Below are positions 45,499 through 55,374 of a stretch of DNA of 64,000 nt, piece by piece (the stretch's first letter is position 1; each line of letters opens with the position of its first letter). The DNA comes from Nocardioides sp. (lineage in GTDB: Bacteria; Actinomycetota; Actinomycetes; Propionibacteriales; Nocardioidaceae). Under the pieces are notes generated by a model that made no database searches, was not told the origin of the DNA, and saw only the letters and a list, made by a program, of their open reading frames with translations. The stretch is from positions 1-64,000 of the forward strand of contig NZ_JASBRN010000071.1 in assembly GCF_030149505.1 (NCBI RefSeq), written 5' to 3'. The position numbers and the translations under genes are program-made.

Positions 45499-47247
45499 GT
45501 GAATGCCCGGCACGAGGCCGCGACCGACGTCGGTGCCGGTGACGCACAGATGATCACCGCCCTGGTGCGCCTGCGCGGCGCCCTGCAGGCGACCACGCTG
45601 CCGCTGGACCTGCCCGGCGTCGAGGCGGTCCGCGCCTCCCACCGCGAGATGGTCGACCAGCTCGAGGACTACGTCATCCCGCGGGTCATGACCGTGGACG
45701 CGCCGCTGCTGGCCGTCGTCGGCGGTTCGACCGGCGCCGGCAAGTCGACCCTGGTCAACTCCCTCGTCGGCCACCGCGTCACCGCCTCCGGGGTCCTGCG
45801 GCCGACCACGCGCTCGCCCGTGCTGGTGCACCACCCCGACGACGGCCACTGGTTCGGCCAGGACCGGTTGCTGCCCGACCTGCGCCGCGTCGACCACAGC
45901 ACCGACGACCCCGACTGCCTCCAGCTGGTGGCCACGGAGTCGGTGCCGCAGGGCCTGGCCGTGCTGGACGCCCCGGACGTCGACTCCGTCGACGAGCGCA
46001 ACCGGGCCCTGGCCGCGCAGCTGCTCGCCGCGGGCGACATGTGGCTCTTCGTCACCTCGGCCGCGAGGTACGCCGACCAGGTGCCCTGGACCTTCCTCAA
46101 GCAGGCGGCCGACCGTTCCACGGCCGTGGCGATCGTGCTCGACCGCACCGCCCCCGAGGCCGTGCAGACCGTCGCCGCGCACCTGGCGCGGATGCTGGCG
46201 GCCCGCGGGCTCAAGGACTCCCCGCTGTTCGTGGTGCACGAGGGCAGCGTCGACGAGGAGGGTCTGCTCCCACCGGCCCACGTGGCCGAGGTCCGGGGCT
46301 GGCTGGACTCGCTGGCCGAGGACTCCGGGGCCCGCGGCGCCGTGGTGCGCCAGACCCTGGACGGCGCGATCCGTTCCCTGACCCACCACGTCCACCCGGT
46401 CGCCGACGCGGCGGCCGCCCAGGTGGACGCCGCCGAGCACCTGCGCCGGCTCAGCGACCAGGCCTACTCCGACGCCCTCGACCGCGCCCTGGTCGCCACC
46501 GCCGACGGCACCCTGATGCGTGGCGAGATCCTGGCGCGCTGGCAGGAGTTCGTCGGCACCGGCGAGCTGCTGCGCTCCCTGGAGACCAAGGTCGGCTGGC
46601 TGCGCGACCGGGTCGTCGGCGCCGTGAAGGGCAAGCCCCAGCAGGCCGAGCGGGTGACCGTGGCGGTCGAGTCGGGCCTGGAGCTGCTGGTCCTCGAGCA
46701 CGCCGAGCAGGCGGCCGAGGCCGCCGAGCGCGCCTGGAAGCAGCAGGCCGGCGGGGCGGCCCTGCTCGCCGCCGGCGGTCCCGAGCTCGGCCGCGCCTCG
46801 CGCGACCTGCGGCGCCGCGCCGAGCGGGCCGTGCGCGAGTGGCAGACCGACGTGCTCGACATGGTCCGCGCCGAGGGAGAGGGCAAGCGCACCACCGCCC
46901 GCTTCCTGGCGCTCGGCGTCAACGGGCTCTCCGTGGCGCTCATGGTCGTGGTCTTCTCCCACACCGCCGGTCTCACCGGCGCCGAGGCCGGCATCGCCGG
47001 CGGCTCGGCCGCCCTGGGCCAGAAGCTGCTCGAGGCGGTCTTCGGCGACCAGGCCGTGCGCGGGATGGCCGAGCGTGCCCGACTGATGCTCGAGGAGCGG
47101 GTCACCGGGCTGATGGCCACCGAGCAGGCGCGCTGGACCGCGCTGGTCGACGGGCTCGGCCTCTCCCCGGAGGTCCCCGAGCAGCTGCGAGCCGCTGCCC
47201 GCCGCGTCGACGACGTCCGGTTCTCCAGCGCCCAGCGCGAACACTGA
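45499..47247 (+). CDS. dynamin-like GTPase, DynB-type
   Basis: 582 residues. The G1 loop is VVGGSTGAGKSTLVNSL (75-90), G3 is LDAPDVDSV, and a canonical NKxD G4 is not obvious. The middle is long and helical, and residues about 470-520 (GVNGLSVALMVVVFSHTAGLTG onward) form a hydrophobic hairpin, as in membrane-remodelling bacterial dynamins. With the next gene it resembles the DynB/DynA pair that stabilises FtsZ rings in Streptomyces. The resemblance is by architecture and pairing; older annotation often calls such proteins ABC-type ATPases. Confidence 0.72.
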   Translation: MNARHEAATDVGAGDAQMITALVRLRGALQATTLPLDLPGVEAVRASHREMVDQLEDYVIPRVMTVDAPLLAVVGGSTGAGKSTLVNSLVGHRVTASGVLRPTTRSPVLVHHPDDGHWFGQDRLLPDLRRVDHSTDDPDCLQLVATESVPQGLAVLDAPDVDSVDERNRALAAQLLAAGDMWLFVTSAARYADQVPWTFLKQAADRSTAVAIVLDRTAPEAVQTVAAHLARMLAARGLKDSPLFVVHEGSVDEEGLLPPAHVAEVRGWLDSLAEDSGARGAVVRQTLDGAIRSLTHHVHPVADAAAAQVDAAEHLRRLSDQAYSDALDRALVATADGTLMRGEILARWQEFVGTGELLRSLETKVGWLRDRVVGAVKGKPQQAERVTVAVESGLELLVLEHAEQAAEAAERAWKQQAGGAALLAAGGPELGRASRDLRRRAERAVREWQTDVLDMVRAEGEGKRTTARFLALGVNGLSVALMVVVFSHTAGLTGAEAGIAGGSAALGQKLLEAVFGDQAVRGMAERARLMLEERVTGLMATEQARWTALVDGLGLSPEVPEQLRAAARRVDDVRFSSAQREH

Positions 47248-47310
47248 GCCGGGCGACGAGGTGGGTCCGAGAGTGGTCGAGGTGATGTCACGCGCCTCGT
47301 GCCGACCCCC

Positions 47311-47316
47311 TAGGGT
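47311..47316 (+). promoter_or_regulatory. -10 box upstream of the second GTPase gene
   Basis: TAGGGT 10 nt before the ATG at 47327 of an 8-codon ORF; gives the second GTPase gene its own promoter. Confidence 0.5.
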
Positions 47317-47326
47317 GGGCGGCACC

Positions 47327-47353
47327 ATGTCCGAGACGGTGAGGAAGCGATGA
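47327..47353 (+). CDS. 8-codon micro-ORF coupled to the second GTPase gene
   Basis: ATG 47327 encodes MSETVRKR and stops at TGA 47351-47353, overlapping ATG 47350 of the GTPase gene (ATGA). The -10 box is 10 nt upstream, so the mRNA would have almost no leader. GAGGA inside it serves as ribosome binding site for the GTPase gene. It may be a translational-coupling leader. Evidence is positional only. Confidence 0.4.
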   Translation: MSETVRKR

Positions 47354-48990
47354 CGTCGCTGCTGGAGGGGGCCAGAAAGCTGGTCACCCGGGGCACCGAC
47401 GTCGGTGCCCGCATCGAGGGCCTCGCGACCGCGACGGAGGCCGCCCGCGGCCGTCTCGACGACGAGCTGGTCGACCGCGCGGCGACGGTCGTCGACCGCG
47501 GCGCCAGCCGGTTGCGGCTCTCTGCCCACCACACGGTCGTCGGCATCGCCGGCGCGACCGGCTCGGGCAAGTCGTCCACGTTCAACGCCCTCACCGGCCT
47601 GGAGCTCTCGGCCGTCGGCGTACGCCGTCCGACCACGTCGTGGGCGACCGCCTGCGTCTGGGGCACCGAAGGCGCGGCCGAGCTGCTGGAGTGGCTCGGC
47701 ATCCCGCCCCGGCACCAGACCACCCGCGACTCGATGCTCGACACCCGTCGGGAGTCCAACGCGCTCGAGGGCGTCGTGCTGCTCGACCTGCCCGACCACG
47801 ACTCCACCGAGGTCGCCCACCACCTCGAGGTCGACCGGCTCGTGGCCCTGGCCGACATGTTCGTGTGGGTCCTGGACCCGCAGAAGTACGCCGACGCCGC
47901 CATCCACGACCGCTACCTCGCGCCGCTGCGCAGCCACTCCGAGGTCATGGTCGTGGTGCTCAACCACATCGACACCGTGCCCGAGGACCGCCGCGACGCG
48001 ATGGTCGAGGACGTACGCCGCCTGCTGGCCGCCGACGGCATCCCGGACGTCCCCGTCATCCCCATCTCTGCGCGGCATGGCGTGGGCCTGGACGTGCTGC
48101 GCGAGGAGATCGGGCGGCGGGTCGCCGACAAGCGGATGACCGCGGGCCGGATCGAGGCCGACGTGCGCGCCGCCGCCGCCGAGCTGCGCGCCGCCGCCGG
48201 CGAGGCGCCCACGCGGACCCTGTCCGCCGACCGGGTCGCCGCCCTGGACTCCGCGCTGGCCGAGGCCGCCGGCGTGCCCGCGATCGTCGAGGCCGTGGAG
48301 CGATCCGCCCGCTGGCGGGCCGGCCGCGCCACCGGCTGGCCGCTCGTCTCCTGGACCAGCCGCCTGCGCCCCGACCCGCTCAAGAAGCTCGAGCTCGACC
48401 TGGGGGCGGACGCCCGCACCCTGCGCGGGTCGGGCACCGCCCTCCCGCAGGCCACCGCGGTGCAGCGCGCCCGGATCGACTCCGAGGTCCGGGCCCTCGC
48501 CGACGACGTCTCGCAGGGACTCGCGACCCCGTTCGCGGAGTCCGTGCGCACCGCCTCGACCGCCCGCCTCGACGAGGTCGGCGACCGGATCGACACCGCC
48601 GTGCGCGGGGTCGACCTCGACGCCACCCGGCTGCCGGTGTGGGCCGGGGCCGTGCGGGTGCTCCAGTGGCTGCTGGTCCTCGCCGCCCTCGGCGGTGCCG
48701 CCTGGAGCGTGGCCGCCTTCGCCTCCGGCGGGCTCTCCGACCTGCCCCGCGCCGGCGGGGTCGCGCTGCCGCTGCTCCTGCTCGGCGGTGGGGTGGTGCT
48801 GGGCGTCCTGCTCGCGCTGCTGTGCCGCGGGCTGGTCTCGGCCACCGCACGCAGCCGGGCCGCCGAGGCCGACGGCCGCTTGCGTGCCGCGGTCTCGGAG
48901 GTCTCCGCCGAGCTGGTCGTGGCCCCAGTCCAGGCCGAGCTGACGGCGTACACCGCCGTCCGCACGGGTCTCGACCGCGCCCTGGCCTGA
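47350..48990 (+). CDS. dynamin-like GTPase, DynA-type
   Basis: 546 residues. G1 is GIAGATGSGKSSTFNAL (66-82), G3 is LLDLPDHDSTEV, and G4 is LNHIDTV; a clear small-GTPase core with SARHG as G5. Residues 270-430 are helical. Two transmembrane helices follow (about 437-460 and 473-496), then a short coiled tail. It pairs with the GTPase just upstream, and together they resemble the Streptomyces DynA/DynB division pair. A -10 box and micro-ORF precede it. Confidence 0.78.
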   Translation: MTSLLEGARKLVTRGTDVGARIEGLATATEAARGRLDDELVDRAATVVDRGASRLRLSAHHTVVGIAGATGSGKSSTFNALTGLELSAVGVRRPTTSWATACVWGTEGAAELLEWLGIPPRHQTTRDSMLDTRRESNALEGVVLLDLPDHDSTEVAHHLEVDRLVALADMFVWVLDPQKYADAAIHDRYLAPLRSHSEVMVVVLNHIDTVPEDRRDAMVEDVRRLLAADGIPDVPVIPISARHGVGLDVLREEIGRRVADKRMTAGRIEADVRAAAAELRAAAGEAPTRTLSADRVAALDSALAEAAGVPAIVEAVERSARWRAGRATGWPLVSWTSRLRPDPLKKLELDLGADARTLRGSGTALPQATAVQRARIDSEVRALADDVSQGLATPFAESVRTASTARLDEVGDRIDTAVRGVDLDATRLPVWAGAVRVLQWLLVLAALGGAAWSVAAFASGGLSDLPRAGGVALPLLLLGGGVVLGVLLALLCRGLVSATARSRAAEADGRLRAAVSEVSAELVVAPVQAELTAYTAVRTGLDRALA

Positions 48991-49146
48991 CGGCCCTCCG
49001 ACCTTCCACAGCCCCGGGTCCTGCGCCTGGCTCCCCAGCGCCCGTCGCGACGCCCCCGCAGACGCCCAGACCCCGGCACCGTGGTCCGCGGTGGGGCGAC
49101 CGCCTCCCGCGAGACGTCCGGGCGAGCCCGGGGATGGAGGACCAGG

Positions 49147-49623
49147 GTGCTGAACGAGACGACGGTGACCGTGCAGGGCTGGATCGGCGGGCCGGTGTCG
49201 CTGCGGCGGGCGGGCAACGCCCCCGTGGCGAGCTTCCGGCTGGCGGCCACGCCGCGGCGCTACCACCCGGCGACGGGGGAGTGGAGTGACGACACGACGC
49301 AGTGGTTCACGGTGAACGCCTGGCGGGCGCTGGGGGAGCACTGCGCCCACTCGCTGCGCCGCAGCGACCCGGTCGTGGTGGTGGGGCGGCTGCGCGCCTC
49401 CACCTGGGTCAACGCGGCAGGGGTGGAGGTGACCTCCTTCGAGATCGACGCCCAGTCGGTGGGTCACGACCTCAACCGGGGTACCTCGCTGTTCACCCGG
49501 GCCCAGCGCGCCGCGCAGGGCAGCGAGACCGCGCGGGCCGAGGAGCAGGGACCGGCCGGGGCGGTCGGCGCCGACGCCGCTCCCGGGACCGGCGCCGACT
49601 CCGGCGACAGCCGGGCCGCCTGA
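49147..49623 (+). CDS. single-stranded DNA-binding protein paralogue
   Basis: 158 residues with one OB fold (about 1-105): TVTVQGWIGGPVSLRRAGNAPVASFRLAA, then WFTVNAWRALGEHCAHSLRRSDPVVVVGRL. The C-terminal tail is Ala/Gly/Asp-rich and lacks the acidic DDDIPF-type end of the main SSB, so this is probably a paralogue (SsbB-like; compare Rv2478c). GTG 49147 has GGAGG upstream. Confidence 0.85.
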   Translation: MLNETTVTVQGWIGGPVSLRRAGNAPVASFRLAATPRRYHPATGEWSDDTTQWFTVNAWRALGEHCAHSLRRSDPVVVVGRLRASTWVNAAGVEVTSFEIDAQSVGHDLNRGTSLFTRAQRAAQGSETARAEEQGPAGAVGADAAPGTGADSGDSRAA

Positions 49624-49644
49624 CGGCGAGGTCGTAGCCCTCCC

Positions 49645-49669
49645 CGGGGTCGGAGACACCCCGACCCCG
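49645..49669 (+). terminator. hairpin terminator after ssb
   Basis: 9-bp stem 49645-49653 with 49661-49669, 7-nt loop, 21 nt after the stop codon and before the ettA promoter. Confidence 0.6.
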
Positions 49670-49673
49670 TGGG

Positions 49674-49679
49674 TAGGCT
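49674..49679 (+). promoter_or_regulatory. -10 box, leaderless start of ettA
   Basis: TAGGCT 8 nt before ATG 49688. Confidence 0.6.
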
Positions 49680-49687
49680 CGGGGACC

Positions 49688-51370
<1,683 letters not shown>

Positions 51371-51393
51371 TGGGCGGACTGTTCCGTAGAGCG

Positions 51394-51459
51394 ACTGGGT
51401 CTCGACACGCGGGTCGCGACCTCGTCCCTCGGTCGCGCCGCTCGCTCGACCACCATCAG
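51394..51459 (-). repeat. intergenic repeat element, copy B
   Basis: A 66-bp element, inverted relative to copy A at 8868-8934. The 22- and 23-bp outer blocks match copy A exactly; the 21-bp centre (51416-51436) differs but again forms a hairpin (CGCGACC with GGTCGCG). It sits between ettA and marR. Confidence 0.8.
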
Positions 51460-51492
51460 ATTCGCTGAAGGGCTTCGCCCTTCAGCGAATCT
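51458..51492. terminator. perfect hairpin at the end of marR
   Basis: 15-bp arms 51458-51472 and 51478-51492 with a CTTCG loop. The marR stop codon (51482-51484) lies inside the right arm. It can end transcripts from both ettA and marR. Confidence 0.8.
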
Positions 51493-51976
51493 CCGCCTCC
51501 GGGTGCCCGGCGACCAGGCGGTCCGAGACCGCGTCCATGACGCGGGCGACGGCCGCGAAGTCCTCGGGGGCGGCGAGGTCGACCAGGTTGGTGCGCACGC
51601 TGGTGACGTGCTCGGCAGCGGCCCGTCGCAGCAGCTCCCAGCCCTGCTCGGTCATCGAGCAGACGATGCCGCGGCCGTCCTCCGGCGAGGCCCCGCGCTG
51701 GACGAGACCGGCCTTCTCCATCCGGGCCACGGTGTGCGTCACCCGGCTGCGGGAGTGGGCGAGGGCGTCGGCGAGCTGGGCCATGCGGAGCCGGCCGTCG
51801 CGCTCGCTGAGCCGCACGAGGATCTCGTACTCGGTCAGGGAGAGGTCGAAGGAGCGACGCAGGTCGGCGTCGAGCCGGTCGAAGAGCAGCGTGGTCCCCA
51901 TGACCAGGGCACGCCACGCCTTCTGCTCCTCGGGCGTCAGCCAACGGGTCTCGGTGGTCTGGTCGCGGTAGGGCAC
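51482..51976 (-). CDS. MarR family regulator
   Basis: 164 residues. The winged helix is well formed (LSLTEYEILVRLSERDGRLRMAQLADALAHSRSRVTHTVARMEKAGLVQR), with the wing GRGIVCSMTEQGWELL and a dimerisation helix at each end. The ligand is unknown. GTG 51976 has a -10 box 6 nt upstream. The thiolase gene starts on the same strand but far upstream with a separate promoter. Confidence 0.9.
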   Translation of the reverse strand: MPYRDQTTETRWLTPEEQKAWRALVMGTTLLFDRLDADLRRSFDLSLTEYEILVRLSERDGRLRMAQLADALAHSRSRVTHTVARMEKAGLVQRGASPEDGRGIVCSMTEQGWELLRRAAAEHVTSVRTNLVDLAAPEDFAAVARVMDAVSDRLVAGHPEAEIR

Positions 51977-51982
51977 CTGCGC

Positions 51983-51988
51983 ATCCTA
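51983..51988 (-). promoter_or_regulatory. -10 box, leaderless start of marR
   Basis: TAGGAT on the minus strand, 6 nt before GTG 51976. Confidence 0.6.
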
Positions 51989-52100
51989 GGACGACGGGTA
52001 CCCGGTGCCGGGGCACCTGGGGCCGGACGCGGCGACGCGCCGACCGGGAGCCGGTCGGCGCGTCGTGTGCTGCAGGTGCGGTCGGGCCGCGGGGCTGGGA

Positions 52101-53318
52101 TCAGGAGAGCCGCTCGAGGATGAGCGCCATGCCCTGGCCGCCACCGACGCACATGGTGATCAGGCCGGTGGTCTTGTCGTGCCAGTCCAGGCTGTTGAGC
52201 ATGGTGTTCTGCAGCCGGGCGCCGGTCATGCCGAACGGGTGGCCGACCGCGATCGCGCCGCCGTTGACGTTGAGCCGGTCGATGTCGATCCCGAGGTCCT
52301 GGTAGGACGGCACGACCTGGGCGGCGAACGCCTCGTTGATCTCGACCAGGTCGATGTCGCCGATGCTCATGCCGGCGTGCTTCAGGGCGTTCTTGGTCGC
52401 CTCGACCGGGCCGAGGCCCATGATCTCGGGGGAGAGGCCGGAGACGCCGGTGGAGACGATCCGCGCCAGCGGCTTCAGGCCGAGCTCGGCGGCCTTGGTG
52501 TCGCTCATGATGACGACCGCGGCGGCGCCGTCGTTGAGGGCGCAGCAGTTGCCGGCGGTCACGACGCCGTCGGGGCGGAAGACCGGCTGGAGCTGCGAGA
52601 GCGCGTCGTAGGTGACGCCGGCGCGCGGGCCGTCGTCGGTGGAGACCACGGTGCCGTCGGGCAGGGTGACCGGGGTGATCTCGCGGGCCCAGAAGCCGTC
52701 GTTGATCGCCTTCTCGGCGAGGTTCTGCGAGCGCACGCCGAACTCGTCGAGCTCCTGGCGGCTCAGGCCCCGCAGGGTGGCGACGTTCTCGGCGGTCTGG
52801 CCCATCGCGATGTAGATGTCGGGGAGCAGGCCGTCCTCGCGGGGGTCGTGCCACGCCCCGCCGCCGCCCTTGGCCGCCTCGTCGGTGCGCACCTGCGCGT
52901 CGGCGAACTTCGGGTTCTTGGTGTCGGGCCAGTGGTCGGAGGTGCCCTTGGCGAAGCGGGACACGGTCTCCACGCCGGCGGAGACGAAGATGTCGCCCTC
53001 GCCGGCCTTGATGGCGTGGAAGGCCATCCGGGTCGTCTGCACCGAGGAGGCGCAGTAGCGGGTCGTGGTGGCACCGGGGACCTCGATCCCGAGGAGCGTG
53101 GTGACGACCCGGGCCATGTTGTTGCCGGACTCACCGCCCGGGAGACCGCAGCCGAGGTAGAGGTCCTCGATCGTCGTGGGGTCCAGCGCGGGGATCTTGT
53201 CGAGCGCGGCCTGGATGGCGAAGGCGCTCAGGTCGTCGGGACGGAAGTCCTTGAGCGAGCCCTTGTTGGCGCGGCCGATCGGCGTGCGCGCGGCGGAGAC
53301 GATGACTGCTTCGGGCAT
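52101..53318 (-). CDS. acetyl-CoA acetyltransferase (thiolase)
   Basis: 405-residue thiolase. The acyl-enzyme Cys89 is in TTRYCASSVQT, the catalytic His in GAIAVGHPFGMTGA, and the second Cys in CVGGGQGMA. The NEAFAAQ motif is present. It may work in beta-oxidation or in making acetoacetyl-CoA; no partner beta-oxidation gene is adjacent. A TAGGGT -10 box lies at 53357-53362, giving a leader of about 32 nt. No strong ribosome binding site is seen. Confidence 0.93.
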   Translation of the reverse strand: MPEAVIVSAARTPIGRANKGSLKDFRPDDLSAFAIQAALDKIPALDPTTIEDLYLGCGLPGGESGNNMARVVTTLLGIEVPGATTTRYCASSVQTTRMAFHAIKAGEGDIFVSAGVETVSRFAKGTSDHWPDTKNPKFADAQVRTDEAAKGGGGAWHDPREDGLLPDIYIAMGQTAENVATLRGLSRQELDEFGVRSQNLAEKAINDGFWAREITPVTLPDGTVVSTDDGPRAGVTYDALSQLQPVFRPDGVVTAGNCCALNDGAAAVVIMSDTKAAELGLKPLARIVSTGVSGLSPEIMGLGPVEATKNALKHAGMSIGDIDLVEINEAFAAQVVPSYQDLGIDIDRLNVNGGAIAVGHPFGMTGARLQNTMLNSLDWHDKTTGLITMCVGGGQGMALILERLS

Positions 53319-53456
53319 GGAGTGCGCTCTTCTCTGTGCGGGTCTCGGGTCGCCTCACCCTAGTGCTCGGGCGTGGGGGCGGGGAGTGGCGGTGGTCACG
53401 TCCTGGGAGGCCGGGTGGTGGGGATCGGGACCGGTGGCCTCTGGGAGCATCTGCGG

Positions 53457-54335
53457 GTGCGCCACGTCTACGAGTGCCCCGTGCGCTGGGCCGACCTCGA
53501 CCTGCTCGGCCACGTCAACAACGTGGCCTACGTCGACTTCCTCCAGGAGGCGCGGGCGGACCTGTTCCGCAGCCACCGCTCCGGGCTCCGCGCGCCGGAG
53601 CTGGAGGAGGGCCTGGTGGTGGTGAGCACCCAGGTCCGCTACCGGGAGTCGATGCTGCTGCGCTTCGAGCCGGTGCGGGTCGAGGTGTGGGTCGTCGAGG
53701 TGCGGGCCGCGAGCTTCACCCTGGCCTACGAGGTCTTCGACGAGCGACCCGACGGCACCCGGGCGGTCTACTGCACCGCGACGACCGTGATGGCGCCGTA
53801 CGTCTTCGCCGAGGAGCGGCCGCGCCGGCTGACGGCCGAGGAGAAGCAGGCGCTGGAGCGGCACCGCGACGAGGGGGCGGCGCCCGAGCCGCGGCCGTGG
53901 GCGCCGCCGCACCGCACCGAGGTCGGGCACTACCCGGTGCACGTGCGCTTCAGCGACGTGGACGTCTACGGGCACGTCAACAACGTGACCTACGTGGAGT
54001 ACTTCCAGGAGGCCCGGATCGCGGTGCTGGCGCGGCTGTGGGGCGAGGTGCCCGCCGGTAGCGGCCGCACGTCGGTGGTCGTCGCCCAGGCCGAGATCGA
54101 CCACCTCGTGCCGATGCTGCACCGCCCCGAGCCCTACGACGCGTTCACCCAGGTCGTGCACGTCGGCAACACCTCGGTCGTCGTCGAGACCGAGGTCGTC
54201 GACCGTTGCGGGCCGAACGAGGTGCGGCACGCGCGGGCCCGGGTGGTGCTGGTCTTCGTCGACGACGACGGGCGCCCGCGCCGGCCCGAGGAGTCGGTGC
54301 GCGCGCCGCTCGTGGCAGAGGTGGCCCCGGCCTGA
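53457..54335 (+). CDS. double-hotdog acyl-CoA thioesterase
   Basis: 292 residues made of two 4HBT hotdog domains (about 1-130 and 155-290). Each has the motif RWADLDLLGHVNNVAYVDFLQEAR or RFSDVDVYGHVNNVTYVEYFQEAR, with Asp as the catalytic acid. Such fused proteins hydrolyse acyl-CoA thioesters; compare Rv2475c. GTG 53457 has GGGAGC 9 nt upstream and is in frame with longer Gly-rich starts that look non-coding. It is divergent from the thiolase gene. Confidence 0.88.
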   Translation: MRHVYECPVRWADLDLLGHVNNVAYVDFLQEARADLFRSHRSGLRAPELEEGLVVVSTQVRYRESMLLRFEPVRVEVWVVEVRAASFTLAYEVFDERPDGTRAVYCTATTVMAPYVFAEERPRRLTAEEKQALERHRDEGAAPEPRPWAPPHRTEVGHYPVHVRFSDVDVYGHVNNVTYVEYFQEARIAVLARLWGEVPAGSGRTSVVVAQAEIDHLVPMLHRPEPYDAFTQVVHVGNTSVVVETEVVDRCGPNEVRHARARVVLVFVDDDGRPRRPEESVRAPLVAEVAPA

Positions 54336-54369
54336 CGTCCGCCCGACGCGGGGCGCGGCGGGCGGGCGC

Positions 54370-54747
54370 TCACTCCTCGTGGGTGTTCACCATGAACTGC
54401 GCCGCGTGGGTGACGTAGTCCCAGAACTGGGCGTCCTGCTCGGGGGGCAGCGCCACCTCGTCGAGGGCGTCGCGGAAGTGCTTGAGCCAGTGGTCGCGCG
54501 CGGTCGGGTTCACGGCGTACGGCGCGTGGCGCATCCGCAGCCGCGGGTGCCCGCGCTGCTCGCCGTACGTCGTGGGTCCGCCCCAGTACTGCATGAGGAA
54601 GAGCCGGAAGCGCTCCTCGGCCGGGCCGAGGTCGGCCTCGGGGTACATCGGTCGCAGGACCTCGTCGGTCGCCACGCCGGCGTAGAACCTCGCGACGATG
54701 CGGGTGATCGTCTCCTCGCCGCCGATCTCGTCGTAGAAGGTGCTCAC
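54370..54747 (-). CDS. glbO: group II truncated hemoglobin
   Basis: 125-residue 2-over-2 globin of the GlbO type. FYDEIGGEETITRIVARFYAGV opens it, and the heme pocket has RFRLFLMQYWGGPTTY, RGHPRLRMRHAPY with proximal His74, and Trp87 at the G8 position that marks group II and III. GlbO binds O2 tightly and handles peroxide or NO. GTG 54747. It converges with the thioesterase gene. Confidence 0.93.
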   Translation of the reverse strand: MSTFYDEIGGEETITRIVARFYAGVATDEVLRPMYPEADLGPAEERFRLFLMQYWGGPTTYGEQRGHPRLRMRHAPYAVNPTARDHWLKHFRDALDEVALPPEQDAQFWDYVTHAAQFMVNTHEE

Positions 54748-54874
54748 CGGTCCATCATGCCGAGGAGGGGGTGGTCGCTCGTCACCGGCGTGGAAGAGTG
54801 GTGGGCCGGAGGGCGTCGCCCCTCCCTGTGAATGTTCCGCAAGGAACACCCCGAGAACCCGAGGAGTCGCACCC

Positions 54875-55303
54875 ATGGCAACCACCCGCACCGCGAAGAC
54901 GACCTGGCAGGGCTCCCTCGCCGAGGGCTCCGGCAGCGTCGAGCTCCAGTCCTCCGGTGTCGGCACCTTCGACGTCTCCTGGCCCTCCCGGTCGGAGGAG
55001 GCCAACGGCAAGACCAGCCCCGAGGAGCTGATCGCCGCGGCCCACGCCTCCTGCTTCTCCATGGCGCTGTCGGCCGGTCTCTCCAAGGCCGGCACCCCGC
55101 CGACCACCCTGGAGACCAGCGCCGACGTCGAGCTCACCGTCGGCACCGGCATCACGGGCATCAAGATCACCGTGGTCGGCACCGTCGAGGGCATCACCGA
55201 GGAGCAGTTCGTCGAGGCCGCCGAGGGCGCCAAGGCCAACTGCCCGGTCAGCAAGGCACTCGCCGGCACCACGATCACCTTGGACGCCTCGCTCAAGGGC
55301 TGA
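54875..55303 (+). CDS. OsmC-type peroxidase
   Basis: 142-residue organic hydroperoxide reductase of the OsmC/Ohr family. The redox Cys residues are Cys60 (HASCFSMAL) and Cys123 (ANCPVSKAL). It reduces organic peroxides using thiols. GAGGAG lies about 9 nt before ATG 54875. The terminator that follows is a perfect 42-bp palindrome. Confidence 0.93.
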   Translation: MATTRTAKTTWQGSLAEGSGSVELQSSGVGTFDVSWPSRSEEANGKTSPEELIAAAHASCFSMALSAGLSKAGTPPTTLETSADVELTVGTGITGIKITVVGTVEGITEEQFVEAAEGAKANCPVSKALAGTTITLDASLKG

Positions 55304-55323
55304 CGCGAGCATCCCGACGACGT

Positions 55324-55365
55324 ACGACGAAGGGCCGGTCCTGCGCAGGACCGGCCCTTCGTCGT
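55324..55365. terminator. 42-bp perfect palindrome, bidirectional terminator
   Basis: 21-bp arms 55324-55344 and 55345-55365 with no spacer, between convergent osmC and mscS genes. Both stop codons lie within about 20 nt. Confidence 0.85.
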
Positions 55366-55374
55366 GCCGTGCGG

